64,000 nt of DNA from Staphylotrichum longicolle. Taxonomy: Eukaryota > Ascomycota > Sordariomycetes > Sordariales > Chaetomiaceae. Positions 1 through 11,119 of this stretch are shown piece after piece. Every line of letters begins with the position of its first letter. Position 1 is the stretch's first letter. A program made the position numbers and the translations under genes. The DNA is taken from positions 8,742,001-8,806,000 of the forward strand of contig JAHCVI010000001.1 in assembly GCA_019096155.1 (NCBI GenBank), in the 5' to 3' direction. Below the pieces are notes generated by a model. That model was not told the DNA's origin and searched no databases. It saw nothing but the letters and a program-made list of their open reading frames with translations.

Positions 1-1436
1 AGCAACAGCCCATTGCCGCTGGGCCCATAGATGTGCTTGACCTGATTTGCAGCTTCTTCTCGCTCAGCCTTTGATTGACCGCCGAACTTGAGACCTGATG
101 ACTGAACAGGTGTCGTGGACTGGAATGGATAGATCTTGAGTTTTTGCACCGAGTCGCGCGAGATACCCTCCTGGTCAGGCGTCTTCCGGGGCAGCTGGAC
201 CGGCGCGGGCTCGATCTTGACCACGCCGCCAACCATGCCCTGGCAGCCAAGTGCGGCGCACAGAGACGGCGAAAGCGCAGTGGTCTGTCCGTCCGGAGGG
301 TCGTCCCATGGGCGAAGGCAGGCAACGATCTTGGTCGAGGCCTTCGCAGCAGGGTCTCCTTCGGGGGGTTGGTTGGCCGAGTCGAGCGGTTGCTGAAGAC
401 CAGCGGGCCGCACAACACTGACCGACACCCATTTCACGCCTTTCAAGTCCTTTGACAAGAGACGGTCCCGGTCGACCCAGATACTGAGGTCTTGAGCCGG
501 CGCTTCGTCGTCGAACCACTCTTGGCAGTTGTTCCTGTCGATACCCCTAAAGAACAAAACCGGTTTCTTCTCTTCCTTTGTGCTCTTCCTCCTGGCTGTG
601 CTCGTCGAGCTCTTTCCACTCTTTCTTGACGCGCCGCCCACGCTCCTGTTGTCTTTGTTGCTCCGCTGTTTCTGTCGCGTCTTGGGGGCTACGATGACCT
701 CGGCATCCGGGGCAATCTTGGCGAAGGCGACATCGGCGGGCAGAGGAGGATCGAGCGACAGAACCTTGATGCTCGCGGTCGAGGTTTGCGACAGGTGCAA
801 TGTTAGAGGGTGGGCACCGGCAATGATGCCGCCGGGGGCAAAGGCGGGATTGGGCACAGCGCGGATCTGGAACAGGAGGTTGTCCTCCAAAAAGGTGCCG
901 TGCAGCTCAATCATCTCCCAATCCTCCGGGGTCAAGGGCTCAATGTTGACGGTGTGGGTCATGGGCGGATCGAAGTGGATAGTTGCCGTCACCTTCTGGC
1001 CGTCTTTGAGCCCCACGGACGCAGCGAGGGTGGCATCCAGCTCGACGAGGGGCACCTCCTGATCACGGGCACCCCGGGCACCACTGATGCCATCCCTCCC
1101 GACGATTGGGGCAATCCTTCGTTTGCTGGGCATACCGGTCCAGCCGACGTAGATGGACTTGGTCGAGGCGGCAGCCCCTGAGCCGTTGGCGCCTGGCGGG
1201 GCAGGGACGCGGTAGGCGAGTTCGACGACGACATTTTGGGCGGGCTAGAGCAGGGGAGAAGCGGTCAATTGAGTTCCAGACGCACATGGCTACACAAGAA
1301 AAAACAAGGGACCTCGTACCGTGTTGACGTTGGCGAGCAGCGAAGCCAGTGAGGGGGGCAAGTTGACGAAGCAGTTCTGCAGGTGCACCAGAGAGATCTC
1401 GGCCGCCGTCGACTGCGCGTTCTTGCGCGGCGCCAT
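1..1436 (-). CDS. PEX1: PEX1 peroxisomal AAA+ ATPase, N-terminal part (cut by left edge)
   Basis: Peroxin 1 is the AAA+ ATPase that works with PEX6 to extract the ubiquitinated PEX5 receptor from the peroxisomal membrane. Exon 1 is 1320-1436 (39 codons, starting MAPRKNAQSTAAEISLVHLQ); a GT-AG intron occupies 1245-1319; exon 2 runs from 1244 through the window edge. The join reads NVNT-PAQNVVVELAYR without frame loss, and the frame stays open to base 1, giving about 453 residues. What is visible is the PEX1 N-terminal substrate/adaptor region: the SLVHLQNCFVNLPPSLASLL start, a FDPPMTHTVNIEPLTPEDWE stretch, then a basic Ser/Arg/Lys-rich linker. The D1 and D2 ATPase cassettes lie outside the window. 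The gene is divergent from MCM7, with 567 bp between start codons. The call rests on remembered fungal PEX1 N-termini, so the identity is very likely but the diagnostic ATPase domains are not seen. Confidence 0.88.
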
Positions 1437-2003
1437 TTCAGCTCACGCGGGACCCGAGACCGGGTTGTGTGTGGCCGTGTTTGGTGTCGTGAGAGGTGTG
1501 CGGTGTGCGGTGTATGGTGTTTATTGGTTTCAAGACGTCAAATCAGAGCATCATTGTTGCACTTGCTGGTTGCACTTTGGACCCTTCCTCCTTCGGCAGC
1601 TCGCATGGCAGCGGCAGCGGCAGCTTCCCGGCAATTTGCATGTGCCGAGGCAAGGGGATCGAGTCCAGAAAGGCAAGGGGCAGCCCCGGCAAACCAGGCC
1701 CGCCTGCGCCAAGAGTGGAGGGGTGAAGCCCCCAACTGGTCCCAGCTGTCTCTGCGAACACCGGCCCGGCGCAGCATGTTTAATTACTTCCTGGCCCAAG
1801 ACGCGCGAAAAAGCGCGTTTGCATGCCTCTGGACGCGTCCCCTTGTCGGGCGCCCAGCCTCCCGGACCCCAGCCAGCGCCTCCAGGGCTGTGTTTTCTTA
1901 TCGCATCTGCATCCCGCCGCGAACCTCAATCGCCGCACAACCCACCTCCACACAACTCCAATCGCCAGTCCCGCGCAGAGGACAGCAGCACCACACCGCA
2001 ACC
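1437..2003. promoter_or_regulatory. Shared divergent promoter of PEX1 and MCM7
   Basis: This 567-bp spacer separates two divergent start codons. The half nearer MCM7 carries an inverted ACGCGC/GCGCGT element at 1801-1818 and an MluI-type ACGCGT at 1833-1838, both of the kind bound by MBF/E2F-like G1/S factors. The half nearer PEX1 is GT-rich and then contains a CAG/GCA-rich stretch at about 1605-1635. No protein-coding gene was recognised in it. Confidence 0.6.
1801..1818. promoter_or_regulatory. MBF/E2F-like inverted repeat upstream of MCM7
   Basis: ACGCGC at 1801-1806 and GCGCGT at 1813-1818 form perfect inverted arms around GAAAAA; the left arm also reads CGCGAAA, close to SBF/MBF cores. 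An ACGCGT (MCB) hexamer follows at 1833-1838. The element lies about 186 bp upstream of the MCM7 ATG. MCB-type sites drive G1/S transcription of MCM genes in yeasts; that they do so here is inference. Confidence 0.6.
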
Positions 2004-4647
2004 ATGGCGCTCCTGCAGATGAAGGCGCCTGTCGACTACCAGGTGCAGCTGAGTGAGTGTTGAATTTACAGGCCACAGGCCACAATTGTGGAAGATGGCT
2101 GACGGTGGAGCAGCCGCCTTCGAGAACTTCCTCTCCGACTTCAAGGCCTCCCCGCAAGAGACCATCACCACCGCCCTGGGCAACATCAACATTGCCGAGG
2201 ACGACCTGAGCGACGACTATGACTTCATGGACGAGGACGACGACAATGCCCAGCAGCAGCAGCGCCGCCAGAACAAGGCCCCGAAGCAGCCACCCCGCCA
2301 CAAGTACAAGGACATGCTCCAACAGCTCGCCGACAGGAAAATCACCGAGCTCGTCATCGACCTGGACGACCTGCACTCGTACGAGCAGGACCTGAACGAG
2401 GGGCTCAAGCTGGTCGAGTGGGTCGAGCAGAACACGAAGCACTATGTCGAGATCTTGTCGCGCGCCGTCGACAAGCTGATGCCCACCCCGAGCGAGAACG
2501 TCACCTTCAAGGACGACGTGCTCGACGTGCTCATGGCGAACCGCGCGCAGCGCAACCAGATGCTGGAGGGCATTGCCGAGAGGGAATCCGACCCGACCAT
2601 TCTGAACGACCAGTACCCGTCACAGCTCACACGGCGCTACACGCTCGTCTTCAAGCCCAGATCATCCACTGCCGACCACCCGGTGAAGGCGCTGTCCGTC
2701 CGCCAGGTCCGTGGTGACCATCTGGGCCACCTCATCACCATCCGCGGCATCGCAACAAGGGTGTCGGACGTCAAGCCCATCGTCCAGGTCAGCGCCTACA
2801 CCTGCGACCGCTGCGGCTGCGAGATCTTCCAGCCCGTCACTGACAAGCAGTTCGGCCCTCTCACCGTGTGCCCGTCCAAGGACTGCGAGGAGAACCAGAC
2901 CAAGGGCCAGCTGTACCCGTCATCAAGGGCCTCCAAGTTCTTGCCCTTCCAAGAGGTCAAGATCCAGGAGCTCGCCGAGCAGGTGCCCATCGGCCAGATT
3001 CCCCGCACCCTGACCGTCCTCTGCTACGGCAGCCTGGTCCGGCAGATCAACCCCGGCGATGTCGTCGACATCGGCGGCGTCTTCCTCCCCACCCCCTACA
3101 CCGGCTTCCAGGCCATGCGCGCCGGCCTCCTGACCGACACGTACCTCGAGGCGCACCACGTCGTGCAGCACAAGAAGGCGTACGAGGACATGAAGATCGA
3201 CCCCGCCATGGCCCGGCGGATCATCAAGTTCGTCAACTCCGGGAGCCAGTACGAGTACCTCGCCAAGTCGATCGCCCCCGAGATCTACGGCCACCTCGAC
3301 GTCAAGAAGGCCCTCCTGCTGCTGCTGGTCGGCGGCGTGACCAAGCAAGTCGGCGACGGCATGCGCATCCGCGGTGACATCAACATCTGCCTCATGGGCG
3401 ATCCCGGTGTGGCCAAGTCGCAGCTGCTCAAGTACATCTCAAAGGTCGCCCCGCGCGGCGTCTACACCTCGGGCCGCGGCAGCAGCGGCGTCGGTCTCAC
3501 GGCCGCCGTCATGCGCGACCCCGTCACCGACGAGATGGTGCTCGAGGGCGGCGCCCTCGTGCTCGCCGACAACGGCATCTGCTGCATCGACGAGTTCGAC
3601 AAGATGGACGACAACGACCGCACGGCCATCCACGAAGTCATGGAGCAGCAGACCATCTCCATCTCCAAGGCCGGCATCAGCACCACGCTCAACGCGCGCA
3701 CCTCGATCCTCGCCGCCGCCAACCCGCTCTACGGCCGCTACAACACGCGCCTCTCGGCCGTCGAGAACATCAACCTCCCCGCCGCCCTCCTCTCCCGCTT
3801 CGACATCATGTTCCTCCTCCTCGACACCCCGACGCGGGACTCGGACGCCCAGCTCGCCAAGCACGTCGCCCACGTCCACATGCACAGCCGCCACCCGGAC
3901 CTCGGCCCGTCCGACGCCACCATCTTCTCCCCGCAGGAGGTCCGCGCCTACGTCGCCCACGCCCGCACCTTCCGCCCCGTCGTCCCGCAGTCCGTCTCGG
4001 AATACATGGTCAAGACGTACGTGCGCATGCGCGGCCAGCAGCGCCGCGCCGAGAAGCGCGCGCAGGCCAACAACTTCGGCCACACCACGCCCCGCACCTT
4101 GCTCGGCGTCGTGCGCCTGGCGCAGGCGCTCGCGCGGCTGCGCTTCGCCGAGGAGGTGACGCAGGACGACGTCGACGAGGCGCTGCGCCTGGTCGAGGCC
4201 AGCAAGGAGAGCCTGGTAGCCGACGACGCGCGCGGCCAGAGCGGCCGCCGCGCGCTCAACGCCAGCAGCAGGATCTACAACCTCGTCAAGGCGCTGGCCG
4301 ACTCCGGCGCGTGCCGGGCGGATGGTGGGGGCGACGACGAGGACGACGAGGACGAGATGGAGGGCGGCGTGGAGATGAGCTTGCGCAAGGTGAAGGAGAG
4401 GGTGATTGCCAAGGGGTTCACCGAGAACCAGTGGCTGGCGGCGCTGGAGGAGTATACCGAGTTGGATGTGAGTTTTCATTTTCTTCTTCTTCTGTCTAAT
4501 TCTCTCCCTCCTCCTCCCCACTGCATACATACACTGGATGATTGCTAACTAATTCCGTTACAGGTCTGGCAAACCGCCGGCAACGGCACACGGCTCGTGT
4601 TCATCACGTCGGGCAACGGCGAGAGGGAGGGGAGCGAGGAGATGTAG
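2004..4647 (+). CDS. MCM7: MCM7, subunit of the MCM2-7 replicative helicase
   Basis: MCM7 is part of the hexameric MCM2-7 helicase loaded at origins and activated as CMG. Exons are 2004-2052, 2114-4467 and 4564-4647, giving 828 residues, the usual size. The first join gives VDYQVQL-TAFENFLSDFK, which decides the start at 2004 rather than the in-frame open stretch beginning at 2053. Visible landmarks: acidic N-terminal DDDLSDDYDF-type segment, zinc-binding cysteines beginning C247-x2-C250, Walker A GDPGVAKS near residues 445-452 (Lys451), Walker B CCIDEFD near 506-512, and the SRFD arginine finger with Arg578. The second intron (4468-4563) lies 28 codons before the stop, and the last exon encodes VWQTAGNGTRLVFI. 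The promoter carries G1/S-type sites. Identification as MCM7 rather than another MCM rests on the N-terminal and C-terminal sequence and is strong. Confidence 0.97.
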
Positions 4648-5067
4648 GGTGGCTGTTGTGCGTGGTTCTGATCGGTCGTCGTTTTGGTTTTTTTCCAGTT
4701 TGTTGGCTGCATGCACGCGTTTCTGGGTGTGGTGTTATTTTTTTCCTCGTCAAACTCGGCGTTGCCAGGGGGTTTGTTTAGCTATGGGAATTGAATGACG
4801 TCGGTGATGGTTGGGTGGGAGTAGGGTTAGTTTCCCTCCCTCTGATATATCAGGGAAATCAAGATGGAGTAAAAGTGATTGTGATATGTCCTGGATGTTG
4901 AGACCAAGCGAGCGCGTTGTAGTCGGCGTTTTTGTGGTTTGATGAATGTGACAGGACTGGATGGACGACACCGAGTTGCTCTATAAATACATTGCTTACA
5001 TTTCTACACTCCCCATTTCCTAGATTACATACACACAGAGAGACACACATCTCACCCCCACACCACC
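4648..5067. other. Convergent spacer between MCM7 and mS29
   Basis: This 420-bp stretch lies between two convergent stop codons. It is T-rich just after MCM7 and A/C-rich before the mS29 stop, as expected for two 3' untranslated regions. No gene or repeat was seen. Confidence 0.6.
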
Positions 5068-6653
5068 TCAAACCCGCGCCGTCAGCAGCGTGGCCCGCTC
5101 CATCTCCCCGAGCACGCCGTTGCCGGCCAGCGTCCACTTCTCCGACACGGTCTTCTCGTCGACCGTGGCGCGCAGCATGCCGCTGGCCGCCCAGTACTCC
5201 ATCAGGGCGCGGGCCTCGAGCTTGTCGATGCCGCCGAGGCGGAGCACCTGGACGGAGCGCAGCACGGCCTCGACGCGGTCGTCGTAGCCGCGGAAGAACG
5301 GGTCCCTCTGCGGGACGCCGGCCTTGCTGCCGTCCTTGCTCACGTCGCCCTTCTGCCGGGCGGCCTGCTCGGCCTCGCGCTGCGCCAGGGCGAGCTCCAT
5401 GCTGGGCGCGCGGGGCGCGTTGCTGCGGCTCGTGGCGGCCAGGACGGCGCCGCCTGCGGGGAACTGCACGCCGCCGCCCAGCGCGTCGGCGAACAGGCGG
5501 ATAAGGGCCAGGTCGTGGGCGTGGATGAGCTCAAAGGCGGGCGAGCGGTAGTCGGACACCTTCATGACGTGGGCGAGGCCGTCGAGCGAGAAGAGGATGG
5601 GCGGGCGGTTGGCGCCCTGGGCAGTGAGCTCGGACCAGAGGGCCTGGAAGACAGGCCAGGCGGCGTCGGGCTCCTTGGCCACGTTGGCGAGGGCCAGGAG
5701 CGGCGTGTTGGCGGGGATGTTTTGCGGGAGCTCCGGGTGGGCGCTGACGGTGTATGTCTTGGCCAGGACCTTCTCGTTGGCGCGCTTGATGGCCTGAATC
5801 AGCTTGAGCACGTAGACAGGCTGCATGTACTGGGCGGGCTCGGTGCCGGGGACGGGCGCATATTCGGTGCAGGCGGTGGTGAGTTCTTGGGCTGCAAATG
5901 AGGTGTTGTCAGTCTCAATACACGCTCGCACGTGGCAAGGAGACAGCGCTCGTGAGCCATACCTTCTGGTAGGTGAATCACAATCCAGTTGTTGAGGAAA
6001 GCGTGGGTCATGGCCTGGAGCAGCGTCATGCTCTTGCCAGAGACCTTGTCGCCGGTGAGGGCCAGGCGCAGGGTCTGCCTCTTGGCGACCGAAGCCTGCA
6101 TCCGGCTCATGACGTCGACCGTCTCCTTACGCACCAGCACGGCCGGTTTCCTGAACATGCCCCAGCACTGTGTGGGCTTGAAAGCCTCGCTGGCGCGCAG
6201 CTGGTCCTGTACCTCGTCGGGGAGAGCTAGGACCTTGGCGATGTTGGCAGGGTCGGCCAGATCCGTGGGGCTCAGGTCGGTCAGCCAAGGCACGGCGATG
6301 GCATTGTCATTGCTGAGAGTGATGCGCTTGCGGTAGGCCTTGCGCTCGCCGGGGGCCGGGGGCCTGCCCTTCTCGGCGACGCGGTCCTTCTTGAACTTGC
6401 CGAGGGTCAGCCTCTTGCCGGCGCGGACGTGGCCCTTGGAGCTGTCCTTGCCCTGGGCCTCTTTCTTGGGCCGTGCATTGGCGGCAGTCGTCGAGAAGGG
6501 CGCTGACCGGGGAACGAGGGGAGCGAGGGGAGCGAGGGGAGCGAGAGGAGCGGCGGTGCGGGCAGCGGCGTGGGCAGCAGTCCGGGGCGCCGTCGAGCTC
6601 GGAATTCCCGCCGAAGGCCGCACGAGGCACCGCAGGCAGTTCGGGGCCGACAT
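5068..6653 (-). CDS. RSM23: Mitochondrial small-subunit ribosomal protein mS29 (RSM23/DAP3 family)
   Basis: mS29 is the GTP-binding, DAP3-related protein of the mitochondrial small ribosomal subunit. Exon 1 is 5963-6653 and exon 2 is 5068-5891, with an intron of 71 bp (5892-5962); the join reads VIHLPE-AQELTTACTEYAPV, and the product is 504 residues. The start MSAPNCLRCLVRPSAG is Arg/Ala-rich and lacks acidic residues, as in a mitochondrial presequence, and is followed by a PLAPLAPLAPL repeat. A P-loop GDKVSGKS lies at about residues 201-208. Further support is the conserved block WGMFRKPAVLVRKETV and the C-terminal winged region ending LTARV. It is divergent from RRS1, a ribosome assembly factor, with 439 bp between starts. 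The alternative of another DAP3-fold ATPase is unlikely in a fungus. Confidence 0.9.
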
Positions 6654-7092
6654 GGTGTGCCGAGTGTGTGTGTCGTGTCGTCTCGGTCGTCAGCAGGCAG
6701 CGGTGGGTTCTATTGCATCGTGGGGTGCCAACTGAGTCGCCAATGGCAGCCGGGCCGGAGCTGGTCAAAATCTCTGGACCATCGCCGAAACAAAATCGGA
6801 CGGCGACGCGAAGGTTGGGGCACGGACCACGCCAAGACCGCACTGAGCCCACACCCGCCCAAAAGTCAACATCCTGCCTGGAGGTGACTTGGGACCCAGC
6901 TGTGAGGTTGTGGGGTTGGTTTTACTACCGCCCCTCACCGCCTAAATTTTGGGCAGTTCTTCCCATCGCAGCAACACCCGCCAACCTCTTGCGCGAGCCC
7001 CAGCGAACAACGACAACCACACCAACAACACCCATTCCACCCGCAACCAATACCTGCCACAAACTAGTTTCATTTTCAACACAACCGCCACA
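6654..7092. promoter_or_regulatory. Shared divergent promoter of mS29 and RRS1
   Basis: The 439-bp interval separates divergent starts of a mitochondrial ribosomal protein and a cytosolic ribosome assembly factor. An AAATTTT core lies near 6942-6950, loosely like RRPE elements of ribosome biogenesis genes, but the match is weak. The last 120 bp before RRS1 are AC-rich leader sequence. Confidence 0.5.
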
Positions 7093-7695
7093 ATGGCCAC
7101 CACAACCCAAAAAGCTCCCAAACTGCCCGTCACCGTCGACAAGCCCACCCCCTACACCTTCGACCTCGGCCTCCTGCTCGCCAACGACCCGAACCCCGTC
7201 GCCCTCCCGCGCACCACCGACTCCGCCGCCCTCGAGTCCCACCTCGCCTCGGTCGCCCGCGACGGCGCCCAGGTCCTCATCAACCAGCTCCTGACGACCT
7301 GCCCCATCAGCTCGACGCCCGCCGGCGTGCTCCTCGCCCTCCCGCCGCAGCAGACCCCGCTCCCGCGCGAGAAGCCCGTCCCGGCCCCCAAGGCCGAGAC
7401 CAAGTGGTCGGCCTTCGCCAAGCGCCGCGGCATCAAGCCCAAGACGCGCGAGCAGCGGCGCAACCAGCAGTACAACGAGGCCACGGGCGAGTTCGAGCGC
7501 AAGTGGGGGTACAAGGGCGCCAACAAGGCCGGGCAGGACGACCCCATCATCGAGGTGAACGCTCAGAAGGAGGCGCAGCGCGCCGAGGGGACGAGCGTGC
7601 GCGGCGACAAGCGGAGGGAGATTCGCGAGCGGGTGAAGCGGAACGAGCGGCGGATGAGGAGGAATGAGAGGAACGCGGCCGAGGGGAGGAAGTAA
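7093..7695 (+). CDS. RRS1: RRS1 ribosome biogenesis regulatory protein
   Basis: RRS1 joins with RPF2 and the 5S RNP (uL18, uL5, 5S rRNA) during 60S assembly in the nucleolus. This is a single exon of 200 residues, the family size. The start at 7093 (MATTTQKAPKLPVTV) is followed by the conserved YTFDLGLLLANDPNPV segment. Then come LPREKPVPAPKAETKWSAFA, GIKPKTREQRRNQQYNEATG and KWGYKGANK, all hallmarks of RRS1. The C-terminus is strongly basic (RREIRERVKRNERRMRRNE), consistent with RNA binding and nucleolar location. An open stretch continues upstream from 6949, but it starts in leader sequence and is not conserved, so the ATG at 7093 is preferred. The gene has no introns, unlike nearly all its neighbours. 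Confidence 0.95.
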   Translation: MATTTQKAPKLPVTVDKPTPYTFDLGLLLANDPNPVALPRTTDSAALESHLASVARDGAQVLINQLLTTCPISSTPAGVLLALPPQQTPLPREKPVPAPKAETKWSAFAKRRGIKPKTREQRRNQQYNEATGEFERKWGYKGANKAGQDDPIIEVNAQKEAQRAEGTSVRGDKRREIRERVKRNERRMRRNERNAAEGRK

Positions 7696-8832
7696 AATTG
7701 ACTGTCTCGTCAAAGGGAATCCGGAAGAAGGAGGGCGTGTTGTGTTGCATTACAGGCGTTTGTTCAGGGGTTGCTGTGTATGTTTCCGGCGTTCATAGGT
7801 TTGGCAAGGGGGTGGGAGAATAAAAGGCTAGGGCAGCTCTTGGGCAAATACATTCAAGAACGGGTTTCTCGCATGACATGGGCTTACTTCTGATATAAGA
7901 TTGTGCTTGCAAAGTCGTTCGTTCCACTCCGGTAGCGGCTCTCACGGAAAAAACCCAACTGTCGCCAGGACATCCAACCCTCTCATTATCCCCCAACCCA
8001 ACTCCTGAATATCGTACAGCTCCCCCCTCCAAGAACTAAGAAAAGGCCCTGCCCCTCCATCCCCATGCTTTTATTGCTCCCTCCCCCCCGGATAAGAAAC
8101 CGCCCATGGGACTACGGATGCCAAGAACCGCAGACACCGCACCTCCCGCTCCTGCCAAACCCTCGCGTATCCCCATCCATCTCGTCGAACCCAGGGACCA
8201 TCTTCCCCTTGCCACGCCATCCCGACCTCCAATCTCCTTATTACTGCGCATGCCTCCAACGGTATCAAAAAGGATTTAAAACTCAATCAACTCGGAGTGA
8301 AAAGAAAAATTGAAACGGAATCGAGCTTCCCCATCCCCGCATGCGGAAACGAGGCCTGCCGATGAAAAGTGAAAACTGGACGGGGGTATTCCAACCGAAA
8401 CAAGAGAGAGCCAGGACGGACGAGAATTTCGCGCTCCAAAGACGACGACGCTCAATCGATTGGCAAACCGTGGCGGGAAAAATCAAGGACAAACTGGAAC
8501 GAGGCAAACGACGCTAGAACTCGAAACCCTCCCTTGTGCGCTCAGCAAATGTCGTGTCGTAGGTAGATGGGCGGATCGGGTGGTTGTAAGGTTTGGAGAA
8601 CGGTGCGTAGGTCGATGGGCGCCTAATGATGGCAGTATACCTAAGGGCGAGGGCGAGCACAAAAGAAAAGTTCGTCAATGGCGTAAGATCGTGAGGATGA
8701 TTGATGGCTGATGATGACTGATGATGGTGATGATGCTGCTGCTTGGATCTCAGGTGCAAGTTGCAAAACGACAAACGCTCGCTATTCCCGTAAACGACGA
8801 TGAGAAAAGAAGCCAATAAATGAGTGCGTGCC
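7696..8832. other. Convergent spacer between RRS1 and the RhoGAP gene
   Basis: About 1.1 kb between convergent stops. It contains a C-rich tract near 8085-8095 and a TGATGATG-rich patch near 8700-8735, and is otherwise unremarkable. The open frames inside it are short and low-complexity, and no gene was recognised. Part is likely the long 3' UTR of the RhoGAP gene. Confidence 0.5.
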
Positions 8833-11119
8833 TCAAAAATTCAGCGGCGACAGTGGCTTGATAGGCGAAAGAGGGCGCATGTCGCCAGACTTCCTCGGTG
8901 GTGTCTCGCGCTCGCTGGCGACCGTCAGAGTTGTGGATATCGTTGAGCTTGTCTCGACGCTCTCGCTTTCCGCGAGCATCTTCTTCTTGGCCCGTGCCTT
9001 TTGCTCGGCCATGCCGCGGTTCTGGCTCTTGCTGCTGTCTGACGAATACGTGTTGCGCTCTTCCGGTAGTTTTACTTCCTCGCTCATGTTGTTGCCGCCG
9101 GTTCTCTTGTCGCCCGACCTCTTAGGTGGTGGCTGGTCGAGGAGGGCATACTCCTCCTCAATGTACTTGGCCTCGTTCTTGCAACCCTTCCAACAGTCGC
9201 GCCAGTTGCAGACCAGGAACTTGAAACAGAACGCGTCAATCTTCATGCACGGCTGGAAGCAGATGCACAGATTGCGAAAGTCCATCTTGTTCTTCTCCGA
9301 GTGGGCGAGAAGGAGGCTCAGATGGCAGGTGATGGCAAAGAGAAGGTAGTAGTTGAAGGGCGGCAGGTTGGAGAGCTCCTCGATAAGCAGTTGCGGCACG
9401 GTTTCGGCCCCGGCGCACTCCCTGGAAATCCTGTCTTGGGCCTCCTTGGGGAACAGTTCGTCGGGAAGCTCCCGCAACCACGCCTTGAGCATGGACCCGA
9501 CGATGTTGATGTCGTAGAGATCAGTCTCCTCAAAAAGATCCACATCCAGCTCTGCACAAACCACGTTAGCGACGCCGGTCTGACAATGGCGAGACCTGAA
9601 CCGACGTACCCTCATCAAACTTCCGCTGCCATTTCTTGATCTGCGGCCCGCTCCCGGGAACCCGGTACAGGCCTTCGACTTCGCTACCCTTGTAGTTGAG
9701 GTAGTCAATGGCCCTCCATGGAAACGCGGGCATCCAAAACTCGGTCTTGTCCCGGGAGTCCTCCAGTCGCTTCGATATTCGGGTAAGGCGCGCTTGTTCG
9801 ACAAGCGGGAGGTTGATGACCTTGAGAACATAGTGCTCATCGTCCACCACCGGTTCTTTGGGAGCTGATGAATCGTGCTTAGAGCTCCCAAAGAAGCGCT
9901 GGCTAAGGATGCCGGCAGCCTTGCTATGTTTGAGATTGCTGAAAAAAGCCCCTCCGGGTGTCTGGGGATAGTTGGGCTGGGGTCTGGGAGGCCTCGGCTG
10001 GCTCTCCTGCTCCCTGACTCTCCCGATGTCCCGGGATTGGGAACGTTCCGCCGAGTGGTTCCTAACCGCCGAGGACATCATCTCCCGGAACGACCGGTCG
10101 CGTGCCTGAAGCGGCGCGGTCCTGGGAGCGGCAGCCGAAGTGTAGGGTCTCTCGGGCTCGGGTGTCCTGGCCGGTGCCGGCGCTGGTGCCGGTGCTGGTG
10201 CAGGCACGTGAATGCTTTCCTTTGGGCTCGGGCTGTCCTTGCTGTCCTGATCCTTGATCGACCGTGTGCGGCCGAGCAGGTTGAAGGGCTTAGGCTTGGA
10301 CTTCTTGGACGAAGATACCGAGTTGCCCTGGCTGTCGTAGTCTACGGTCGATGCTAGCGACACCTCGGACCTGGATGGCGGCGGTGTGTTGGGTTTCTGT
10401 GCTGAAGCTTCTTGATGGGATGAGTCTAAGATTCAGGACCAACGTCGTTAGCGCAACTTGAAACAGGGCTCGGAGACCCAGGCGCGTCTGCCCCGTTTTA
10501 TGCGGGATCGACGAGGCCGGAAGATTCCAGACCGTCGTCAAATGCAGAATAGCACAAGGTGCAAATTGTTTGCCTGCCTACCTGAATGCTTGGTGCTTTG
10601 TTTCGAGAGCGCCGGACGGTCCGAGTCCCTCGACATGGCTTCGGTGCGGGAATTCGAGTGTTGGTGCACGATGGGACGGTCTGACGGTTTCGCCGTCTTG
10701 CCAAAGTTAAAAAAGAAGCCCGACTTCGAGGCCTTGTCGTCACCGCGCCGCTGGTGTCGGTGGCCCAGCTGTTGTTGGTGGTCCGCCGAGTGTGCTCTTG
10801 GCGAAGGGTGCGGCGGGTCACGGGCGGCGTCGGGGTGTTGTTGTTGATGTTGTTGTCTGCGCTGCTGCTCCTCTGGGTGTTCTAACGATCGTTGGGGTTG
10901 GTGCAGGACATCGGCAAGCGGTTGCACAGGCTCTCCGGTGTGGATGTTCTCTGGCAAGTTGTTCTGGCCGTAGCGAAAGGGAGAGCGTGGGGACCGGGGC
11001 GTCGCTGTGTCGGGAGGCAATCGCGCAGAGCTGGGGACCGTTTCAGCACCACGAGAGTCGTCGCTGGGCCGCACATCTACGCCCAGCGAGAGCGGCTGCG
11101 GTGCAGCTTTACGACCCAT
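8833..11119 (-). CDS. RhoGAP-domain protein (Rho GTPase-activating protein)
   Basis: Rho GTPase-activating proteins switch off Rho/Cdc42 GTPases that control actin and polarity. Exons: 10582-11119, 9610-10425 and 8833-9551, with introns of 156 and 58 bp, giving 690 residues. The N-terminal half is low-complexity: a Gln/His-rich stretch, Ser/Thr/Pro-rich segments and a PAPAPAPAPA run, as in scaffold-like GAPs. The GAP domain starts around residue 375 and contains GLYRVPGSG with the probable arginine finger Arg434, then DINIVGSMLKAWLRELPDEL, NYYLLFAITCHLSLLL and KMDFRNLCICFQPCM. The tail carries a conserved-looking PLSPIKPLSPLNF end. The ATG at 11117-11119 (MGRKAAPQ) is the first in-frame ATG after a splice-like region; an upstream exon cannot be excluded because the frame is open further 5'. 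I cannot assign it to a named yeast GAP. Confidence 0.85.

Noticed and set aside
2053..2113. MCM7 start inside this segment as an open-frame extension
   Set aside because: It is the first intron; exon 1 at 2004-2052 restores the conserved VDYQVQL-TAFENFLSDFK start.
3439..4530. 363-codon open frame antisense to MCM7
   Set aside because: A shadow of the GC-biased MCM7 codons; its translation is Val/Glu/Ala/Arg-rich with no family resemblance.
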